DNA of 6,487 nucleotides, taken from NCBI RefSeq assembly GCF_002505485.1, contig NZ_DAVG01000003.1:1-6487 (forward strand), in the 5' to 3' direction. Positions 1 through 4,294 of the stretch are shown one piece after another. The notes under the pieces were generated by a model. That model did no database searches and had not been told where the DNA came from. It saw only the letters and a program-made list of their open reading frames with translations. This stretch comes from Methanosarcina sp. UBA5. GTDB taxonomy: Archaea > Halobacteriota > Methanosarcinia > Methanosarcinales > Methanosarcinaceae. Every line of letters starts with the position of its first letter. Position 1 is the stretch's first letter. The position numbers and the translations under genes were made by a program.

Positions 1-94
1 GCTTTGGATATGTTTTTAAAATCTTTTATTCTGCTTAATTTAAGATACGTTCTTATATTTTTTGCTTTAGTCTCAAGAGATGTCTCTTTTAAAT

Positions 95-715
95 TCACTC
101 TCCCCTCAGCTCAAGCCCTGCTTTTACTCCTTTTATAACGGCTTCAGTAATCTTTTTCCCAAAATCCGTGCTTGAACCTGAGTAAGGAATTTCAGTTTTC
201 CTCTCATTTTCCAGGCCAAGTTTTGAGTCCTTTTTTGAGTCAATCTCATAAGCGACAATCACTGCATCCGTATTCGTGCCAAGGAAGGTGTATCCTTTTT
301 CAAGCAAAGCAAGCCCTTTTGCTTCGGTGGCTGTGATTATCGCTCCGAGAAGAGCTGTCTCGGATAGTCTTGCTTTTGAGACTAGAATTATATTTATGGT
401 TCCTACCTTTGCCCTGAATTCTGAGCCGTTGCTTATGCCAGCGGTTATGAAAGCTGTCAGGTAGTCATTTTCTATTACCTGAAGGTATTCCATTTTCACA
501 GCTGTAAGCAGGCCGAAGTGATCCTTTCCAAGACCCAGTTTCAGGGCTTCTTCTTTTAAGAACTCCCGCGGGTCAGGAGGGTTAAAGGTTCTTGGCACCT
601 GTTTGTTGAAAATATACTTTACCCGTGCGCGGCCACCGTTTAAGCCCGTGCTCGCGGCTTCGAAATCTCCTTTGATTATAAGGGCACTGTCCTTCACATA
701 GTATTGCATATACAT
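95..715 (-). CDS. cbiZ: Adenosylcobinamide amidohydrolase CbiZ
   Basis: CbiZ removes the aminopropanol (or the whole nucleotide-loop side arm) from adenosylcobinamide or its pseudo forms, giving adenosylcobyric acid that re-enters cobamide synthesis at CbiB. It is the archaeal route for salvaging incomplete corrinoids and acts in the cytoplasm. The 206-residue length is typical of the single-domain family. Family-like segments visible in order are LNGGRARVKYIFN (about 25-37), the ITAGISNGSEFR block (about 90-101), the ITATEAKGLALLEKGY block (about 126-141), GTNTDAVIVA (about 145-154) and the C-terminal STDFGKKITEAVIKGVKAG helix. No signal peptide or membrane segment is seen, and nothing appears truncated. 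Met1 lies only 3 bases from a GGAG. Met3 (codon at 707-709) would give 9 bases of spacing and is a likely true start, making a 204-residue protein. No corrinoid transporter or other cob/cbi gene is visible beside it; neighbours may lie left of the window. Identity rests on sequence recognition without a search. Confidence 0.88.
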   Translation of the reverse strand: MYMQYYVKDSALIIKGDFEAASTGLNGGRARVKYIFNKQVPRTFNPPDPREFLKEEALKLGLGKDHFGLLTAVKMEYLQVIENDYLTAFITAGISNGSEFRAKVGTINIILVSKARLSETALLGAIITATEAKGLALLEKGYTFLGTNTDAVIVAYEIDSKKDSKLGLENERKTEIPYSGSSTDFGKKITEAVIKGVKAGLELRGE

Positions 716-776
716 GAGCTCCGTTTTTACAGAAAAGAGTACAATCGTATATCTTTATCTATCTCCAATTATTATG

Positions 777-786
777 ATTTATACTT
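777..786 (-). promoter_or_regulatory. Possible TATA box for cbiZ
   Basis: The minus strand reads AAGTATAAAT here, about 65 bases before the cbiZ start. A transcript beginning about 25 bases downstream would have a leader of roughly 40-45 bases. The upstream flank is A-rich but not a clear BRE. In DNA this AT-rich such a match can arise by chance. Confidence 0.3.
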
Positions 787-846
787 TTTATTCTTTTATA
801 TAAGTGTCTAATAAAGTCCTTTGACTTATAAAGACCAATTAAAGCC

Positions 847-896
847 GCATTTTTGAATAAGAAAGGTTATTAAGTTCCCATTTTTCGAGCATTTTT
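847..896 (+). repeat. Short words repeated at 1301-1316
   Basis: GCATTTTTGAATA (847-859) recurs exactly at 1304-1316, and CGAGCATTTTT (886-896) recurs exactly at 1301-1311. The right-hand site therefore merges both left-hand words into one 16-base string. The core ATTTTTGAATA also occurs on the minus strand at 3812-3822. The words are AT-rich, so chance is possible, but they bracket the small membrane gene. Confidence 0.35.
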
Positions 897-913
897 CTTG
901 ATACTCCACTGTT

Positions 914-939
914 GAGCGGTCTCCTATAACCGCTCTTTT
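914..939 (+). terminator. Hairpin followed by T-run (terminator-like)
   Basis: GAGCGGT (914-920) is perfectly complementary to ACCGCTC (929-935), with an 8-base loop CTCCTATA, and is followed at once by TTTT. The form is that of an intrinsic terminator on the plus strand, yet no plus-strand gene lies upstream inside the window. It could end a small RNA starting in 790-910, or be a regulatory stem. Archaeal termination mostly depends on U-runs alone, so the function is inferred. Confidence 0.4.
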
Positions 940-1066
940 AGAAAAGGCTTGACCGGATTATAAAGATATTACGAAGCGGTAGTGGTTTAATTTAAAAGGC
1001 TCTTGATAATGTTCTTAATCATAAACATAATAAATTATTTATCAAAGTATCTTCTAATTACTTATC

Positions 1067-1252
1067 ATGGATCACAGGTATCATTCATACTGGTTAGCTC
1101 TTATCATTCTTTGCGGGATATTTTATATTGTTTTTGGAGCATTCTATGCTATTTTTGGCTTTCGTGGATTTTTAATCCTTGCAATTATCTTTTTTATTGT
1201 AAGTGTTTTGTACGGTTTATGGTATTCTATTTCTTATAAATCTCGCAGTTGA
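1067..1252 (+). CDS. Small two-helix membrane protein, function unknown
   Basis: I do not recognise this 61-residue protein. A short charged N-terminus (MDHRYHS) leads into two hydrophobic segments, about residues 8-29 and 34-55, joined by a short GFRG turn, and ends in a basic tail (YKSRS). This is the pattern of a small integral membrane hairpin, with both ends possibly on the cytoplasmic side under the positive-inside rule. An overlapping longer frame (1003-1239) is also hydrophobic, as expected for T-rich DNA read out of frame. The 1067 frame is preferred because its charged residues fall only at the ends and in the turn. No Shine-Dalgarno is seen before the ATG, so the transcript may be leaderless or nearly so, or the ORF may be spurious. 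Neighbours give no functional hint. Confidence 0.5.
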   Translation: MDHRYHSYWLALIILCGIFYIVFGAFYAIFGFRGFLILAIIFFIVSVLYGLWYSISYKSRS

Positions 1253-1300
1253 GTAAGTGTTTAACTGCTTTTGAATAATTGAATTTTGGGGAAAATAAGA

Positions 1301-1316
1301 CGAGCATTTTTGAATA
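1301..1316 (+). repeat. Right-hand composite copy of the short repeats
   Basis: This 16-base site contains both CGAGCATTTTT and GCATTTTTGAATA, which occur as separate words at 886-896 and 847-859. It lies 49 bases after the stop codon of the small membrane gene. Confidence 0.35.
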
Positions 1317-1378
1317 TGCAAAACTAAAGCTAACAAAAAATGGATTATTGAAGAATAAACATTAAAATTAAATCTACA

Positions 1379-1392
1379 TTTTAAATATTTAA
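1379..1392 (+). promoter_or_regulatory. Possible TATA element for the methyltransferase gene
   Basis: TTTTAAATATTTAA is the strongest TATA-like run in the 279-base spacer before the ATG at 1532. It would place a start near 1410-1420, leaving a leader of over 100 bases. It overlaps the hairpin at 1391, so only one of the two readings may be right. Confidence 0.22.
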
Positions 1393-1413
1393 CGGCTTAA
1401 TGCTGCCGTTTTT
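1391..1413 (+). terminator. Hairpin followed by T-run (terminator-like)
   Basis: AACGGC (1391-1396) pairs with GCCGTT (1405-1410) across the 8-base loop TTAATGCT, and the descending arm runs into five T residues (1409-1413). It is built like the hairpin at 914-939. It could end the small membrane gene's transcript, about 140 bases after its stop codon. Alternatively it sits near the promoter of the methyltransferase gene. Confidence 0.38.
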
Positions 1414-1531
1414 CAGTTCAAATGCAGTCCTGTAAGTTTTCACATGGACTTTCTAACGTTTACTACAGAATCACTTGAGGCCTAGTAAAGCCGGAACTGT
1501 TAAATATTTAGAGAAAATACAAATAGTTTTT

Positions 1532-2323
1532 ATGTATTCCTGGGATCCAAAACTTTATTCTTCTAATTCCTCAGCTCAGAAAAACTGGGGGTTTGAACTT
1601 CTTTCAAAGCTGAATTTGAAAGGAAATGAAAGGTTTCTGGATGTTGGTTGTGGTGATGGAAAACTTAGTGCTGAAATGGCAAGAAGCTTACCTCAAGGCT
1701 CTGTTCTAGGAATCGATCTCTCCGAAGCAATGATTACTTTTGCCAGAAATCATTATCCTCAAGAGAAGTTTCCAAACCTTACTTTTATGCAGGCAAATGC
1801 CAGTGAACTTACTTTTGACTCTGAGTTTGATATTGTTTTCTCCAATGCTGTTCTTCACTGGATAAACGCTCCTGAAGCTGCTCTGAAGAGTTTTTGGAAA
1901 AGCCTCAAACCTGGCGGAGTATTTCTGGCCCAGCTTGGAGGAAGAGGAAACTCTGCGGAAATCTTCAAAATTCTTGACTGCATGCTTGAAAACAAAAAAT
2001 GGAACTCTTATTTCAGGGATTTTGTATTTCCATACGGCTTTTATGGACCTGAAGAATATGGTAAATGGCTCAAAGATGCAGGTTTTTCAATTAAGCGTTT
2101 GGAATTGATCCCAAAAGACATGGCTCTTCAAGGAGAAAGTGGACTTTTCGCCTGGATTGCTTCAACCTGGCACCCTTATATACAACAGGTACCTCAAGAG
2201 CTGAAAGAGGACTTTATAAATGAACTTGTAGCTCTTTTTGTGAAAAATTATCCGCCTGATGATAAAAGATATGTCCATGTCCAGATGAAAAGGCTGGAAA
2301 TTGAAGCTTATCGGGAGAAATAG
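1532..2323 (+). CDS. Class I SAM-dependent methyltransferase (Tam/BioC-like)
   Basis: This is a 263-residue soluble methyltransferase. The SAM-binding motif I is FLDVGCGDG (35-43), the acidic residue that usually holds the SAM ribose is D62 in GIDLS, the next strand is FDIVFSNAVLHW (99-110), and the post-motif strand is LKPGGVFLAQLGG (125-137). The opening (MYSWDPKLYSSNSSAQKNWG) and the LHW signature resemble the trans-aconitate 2-methyltransferase and malonyl-ACP methyltransferase group. The substrate cannot be read from the sequence, so no symbol is given. The frame can be extended to a TTG at 1475 (19 extra residues). I prefer the ATG because the extension is basic, has no family resemblance, and the Tam-like start motif begins at this Met. 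Neither start has a good Shine-Dalgarno. It lies 73 bases upstream of the broken ilvE but has its own spacer, so an operon is uncertain. The frame is intact and full-length for the family. Confidence 0.85.
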   Translation: MYSWDPKLYSSNSSAQKNWGFELLSKLNLKGNERFLDVGCGDGKLSAEMARSLPQGSVLGIDLSEAMITFARNHYPQEKFPNLTFMQANASELTFDSEFDIVFSNAVLHWINAPEAALKSFWKSLKPGGVFLAQLGGRGNSAEIFKILDCMLENKKWNSYFRDFVFPYGFYGPEEYGKWLKDAGFSIKRLELIPKDMALQGESGLFAWIASTWHPYIQQVPQELKEDFINELVALFVKNYPPDDKRYVHVQMKRLEIEAYREK

Positions 2324-2344
2324 GTCTGTAAGACAAAAGATAAT

Positions 2345-2354
2345 AAAATATATT
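2345..2354 (+). promoter_or_regulatory. Possible TATA box of the broken ilvE
   Basis: AAAATATATT lies about 45 bases before the ATG at 2397. A start about 25 bases downstream would give a short leader that still contains the Shine-Dalgarno at 2385. Confidence 0.33.
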
Positions 2355-2384
2355 GAGTTCAGATTGGATTAAAGCTTCAAACAG

Positions 2385-2390
2385 GGTGAT
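2385..2390 (+). promoter_or_regulatory. Shine-Dalgarno of the broken ilvE
   Basis: GGTGAT matches the methanogen 16S 3' end (anti-SD complement GGAGGTGAT) and sits 6 bases before the ATG at 2397. It fixes the original start and is the best ribosome binding site in the window, even though the gene behind it is frameshifted. Confidence 0.65.
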
Positions 2391-2396
2391 TTGTAC

Positions 2397-3247
2397 ATGA
2401 GCGAATTACTGATTTATGTTAATGGAAAGTTTGTCCCCAGGTCCGAAGCCAAGGGTTCGGTCTATGATCACGGTTTCCTCTATGGTGACGGAGTGTTTGA
2501 AAGTATAAAGGCTTATAACGGACGTGTCTTAAGTTAAAAGAGCACGTTGACAGACTTTACGATTCAGCAAAGGCAATTGCAATGGATATATATCTCACAA
2601 AGGATGAGATGATTGAGGTAATTCTTGAAACCCTGAGGAAAAACAACCTTAAAGATGCCTATGTCCTTCTTGTAATCTCAAGAGGGATCGGAGACCTTGG
2701 GCTTGACTCCCGCAAGTGTGAAAAGCCAAGTGTAATTGTTATAGCTCAGGGCTGGGGAGCTATGTATGGCAACCTCTATGAAGCAGGAATCACAGGAGTC
2801 AGCGTCTCTGTCCGGCGAAATGCACCTGATTTTCTGTCCCCGAATATTAAATCTCTCAACTACCTAAACAACATCCTGGCAAAGATTGAAGCCAATGAAA
2901 AAGGTGGGGATGAAGCTATCTTCCTGGACCAGAATGGCTTTGTGTGCGAAGGCTCGGCAGATAACATTTTTGTTGTCAAGAATGATAAGGTCTATACCCC
3001 CTTGACAATCAGCAATTTAAAAGGAATAACCAAATCTACAGTCGTCGAAGTTCTGGTCCAGATGGGATACGAAATTATCGAAGCAAACTTGGGTTTATTT
3101 GATCTTTACACAGCAGATGAAATATTTGTCACCGGCACCTTAGTTGAAAGACTGATCGGAGATGGAAAGCCAGGTCCGCTTACCAGGAAGCTGGCCAGAG
3201 GTTTCAAAGAAGTCACTGAAAACAATGGGACTCCAATCTACTCTTAA
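2397..3247 (+). pseudogene. ilvE: Branched-chain aminotransferase (IlvE-like), frameshifted and internally deleted
   Basis: Class IV PLP aminotransferases of this type interconvert branched-chain amino acids and 2-oxo acids. The first 44 codons read in frame (MSELLIYVNGKFVP, then YDHGFLYGDGVFESIKAYNGRV) and hit a TAA at 2535. Homologous sequence resumes one frame over from 2531 (KLKEHVDRLYDSAKAIAMD), so one base, probably a T in a TTT at 2529-2530, has been lost. With that base restored the product is 283 residues. The PLP lysine is K152 (IKSLNYLNN), the pyridine-nitrogen Glu is E185 (CEGSADN), the phosphate loop is LKGIT (208-212), and Arg53 is in HVDRL. A second fault is that only six residues separate TGT (246-248) from GDGKPG, against about 15 in E. 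coli IlvE, implying in-frame loss of about nine codons in the substrate/hairpin loop. A protein starting at Met63 (2582) would lack the N-terminal domain. No slippery heptamer supports programmed frameshifting. A D-amino-acid aminotransferase or aminodeoxychorismate lyase is possible but fits less well. Confidence 0.82.
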
Positions 3248-3261
3248 AAGCTGAATTTAAA

Positions 3262-3305
3262 AGATGGAAGCGGATCTTTGTTTCGCATTCCATCTGTTGT
3301 TTTTG
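3262..3305 (+). terminator. Strong hairpin with T-rich tail after ilvE
   Basis: AGATGGAA (3262-3269) plus GCG (3270-3272) pairs with CGC (3284-3286) and TTCCATCT (3288-3295), giving 11 base pairs with one bulged A at 3287 and an 11-base loop. A T-rich tail, GTTGTTTTTG, follows. The stem begins 15 bases after the ilvE stop codon. It looks like an intrinsic terminator and would also separate this unit from the convergent hydrolase remnant. Confidence 0.6.
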
Positions 3306-3460
3306 TCTCTAAACACTTCATCTCGATGCTTTTAACTCTGCGTAGAAATCCAATAAATTCATCTCAGATCTAAAATCGATAGCAAGAAAAATTGTAAAAA
3401 TCCTTAATTTACTGCGGAAAGTGGGTTCGATTACTCTGAGGAACACCTGAAGGGCACCGA

Positions 3461-3802
3461 TTAATTTTTCAGTGAGATGGGGTTTAAAGGATTGTTAAAC
3501 ATCTGCCTATTTTCTGTTTTATCTATAAAATTACGAACAACCTCAAGATACTCGCCTGGTTTTTCAAGGTGGTGTTGATGAGATGCGTCCTCAAAGACAA
3601 CAATCTCAGATTCCGGAAGCATGCTATGATAATATGCAGTTGTAGACGGGGTAGCCTCATCATAGTGTCCGCAGGTGAAAAGGGTTGGGACGGATATTTC
3701 CTTCAGCAGATCCACTCGCTCGTAGCCTTTGAGATTTCCTGTAATTGTGAACTCGCTTGAACCCCACATTTGCTCATAGACTTCACTACCAAATTTTTCC
3801 AT
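3461..3802 (-). pseudogene. C-terminal remnant of a proline iminopeptidase-type alpha/beta hydrolase
   Basis: The 113 residues match the end of the proline iminopeptidase / tricorn-interacting factor F1 family, which cleaves N-terminal proline and other residues from peptides. Family blocks are EVYEQMWGSSEF (7-18), TGNLKGYE (21-28), VPTLFTCGHYDEATP (38-52) and VVFEDASHQHHLEKP (68-82). The triad Asp is D48 and the His is H75, with the same 27-residue spacing as in Thermoplasma F1 as I recall it. Family members are about 290-300 residues. The oxyanion HGGPG motif and the nucleophile Ser elbow are both absent, so about 190-200 residues are missing and the piece cannot be an active hydrolase. Upstream in the same frame a stop appears five codons before the Met (3815-3817), and I see no remnant of the missing part in 3803-4294. 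The Met is probably an internal residue, and no Shine-Dalgarno precedes it. The tail after FIDKTENRQ looks non-homologous. Confidence 0.75.
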
Positions 3803-4023
3803 ACTTCTATTTATTCAAAAATATTTGGGGTGTAAACTAAAACTCAAGTTTTTTAAGCTTCTTATTAGGCTTTTGGGACAGTGTAGGGCTAAAACACATC
3901 AGGCATATCTTGAAACCGCCTTAAAAAGGCTCAAATTTAAATGGTCTACTAATAATGTTAGCTATTTAACCAATAAAGCTTAATGAAAAGTTATTTAGTA
4001 GCAATGTCAATAGTATATTTTAT

Positions 4024-4064
4024 AAATTTAAATGTATTATATTAAATTTAAATGTTATTATATT
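4024..4064 (+). repeat. Imperfect tandem repeat, 20- and 21-base units
   Basis: Unit one (4024-4043) reads AAATTTAAATGTATTATATT. Unit two (4044-4064) is the same with one extra T after AAATTTAAATGT. The core AAATTTAAATG also occurs at 3933-3943. Because the core contains the palindrome AAATTT, it could be a protein site, but slippage in AT-rich DNA is the simpler origin. Confidence 0.55.
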
Positions 4065-4110
4065 ATGGTCATAATTTTTCGCAGCAATGTAAATGAAAGA
4101 AGGTTAAATT

Positions 4111-4215
4111 AAATAATCGAATCAATGCAAACTGGCACTATAGTAGACATCTTAAAGTTATCAGTAAAACGAAATGCAAAGAATCTTTTATTACACAACA
4201 AATAAAATAATCGAA
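4111..4215 (+). repeat. Pair of AAATAATCGAA direct repeats
   Basis: The 11-base word occurs exactly at 4111-4121 and 4205-4215, 94 bases apart. The second copy overlaps the candidate BRE/TATA of the sensor gene, so a role in its regulation is conceivable but unproven. Confidence 0.3.
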
Positions 4216-4225
4216 ATATAAAATT
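4212..4225 (+). promoter_or_regulatory. Candidate BRE/TATA promoter of the PocR/PAS gene
   Basis: CGAAA followed directly by TATAAAATT resembles an archaeal BRE plus TATA box. Transcription about 25 bases downstream would give a leader of about 50 bases before the ATG at 4295, including the AAGGGG ribosome binding site. Confidence 0.4.
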
Positions 4226-4285
4226 AAAATTAATTTATTTAATATCACTAAAGATTGCATTTTGTTGAATTACAGAGGGAGACTT

Positions 4286-4291
4286 AAGGGG
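4286..4291 (+). promoter_or_regulatory. Ribosome binding site of the PocR/PAS gene
   Basis: AAGGGG ends 3 bases before the ATG at 4295, a short spacing. A second purine run, GAGGGAG (4275-4281), lies 13 bases upstream. No other ATG is available nearby in this frame, and these sites support the chosen start. Confidence 0.45.
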
Positions 4292-4294
4292 AAA

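Larger units (their letters stand above)
716..1066. other. Gene-poor spacer between cbiZ and the small membrane gene
   Basis: This 351-base stretch has no convincing coding frame. It holds the presumed cbiZ promoter at its left edge, a hairpin with T-run at 914-939, and short words (847-859 and 886-896) that recur at 1301-1316 on the far side of the small membrane gene. The right end (about 1000-1066) is very AT-rich and presumably contains the promoter of the 1067 gene, but no single TATA/BRE candidate stands out. Confidence 0.6.
3803..4294. other. Very AT-rich gene-free spacer
   Basis: This 492-base stretch contains no convincing coding frame on either strand. It holds three copies of AAATTTAAATG (3933, 4024, 4044), two of them within a tandem repeat, two copies of AAATAATCGAA (4111-4121 and 4205-4215), and a small stem GCCTT-AAA-AAGGC (3918-3930). 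The right end carries the candidate promoter of the sensor gene. No trace of the missing hydrolase N-terminus is recognisable, so the break was probably a deletion or a junction rather than point decay alone. Confidence 0.6.

Noticed and set aside
75..88. Inverted repeat AAGAGA-TG-TCTCTT just after cbiZ as a terminator.
   Set aside because: The two-base loop is too tight, and in the cbiZ direction no U-run follows it.
276..464. Plus-strand ORF within cbiZ.
   Set aside because: It is the antisense shadow of the conserved CbiZ frame.
1003..1239. 78-residue hydrophobic plus-strand ORF overlapping the small membrane gene.
   Set aside because: Its Cys/Phe/Tyr-rich composition is typical of out-of-frame T-rich DNA. 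The 1067 frame has a better charge and helix layout.
2526..2537. Programmed -1 frameshifting could join the two ilvE frames.
   Set aside because: There is no slippery heptamer (the site is GTC TTA AGT TAA) and no clear downstream structure. The family needs no such recoding, and a second lesion is present.
3420..3442. GGGTTCGATTACTC looks like a tRNA T-arm, which could mark a tRNA fragment or attachment site.
   Set aside because: The flanks do not form the five-pair T-stem, and no acceptor, D-arm or anticodon arm is found nearby.
3569..3760. Plus-strand ORF inside the hydrolase remnant.
   Set aside because: It is the antisense of recognisable proline iminopeptidase motifs and has no motif of its own.
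4024..4064. Tandem repeat as a CRISPR array or replication iterons.
   Set aside because: There are only two units with no spacers, and no cas or replication initiator gene is nearby.
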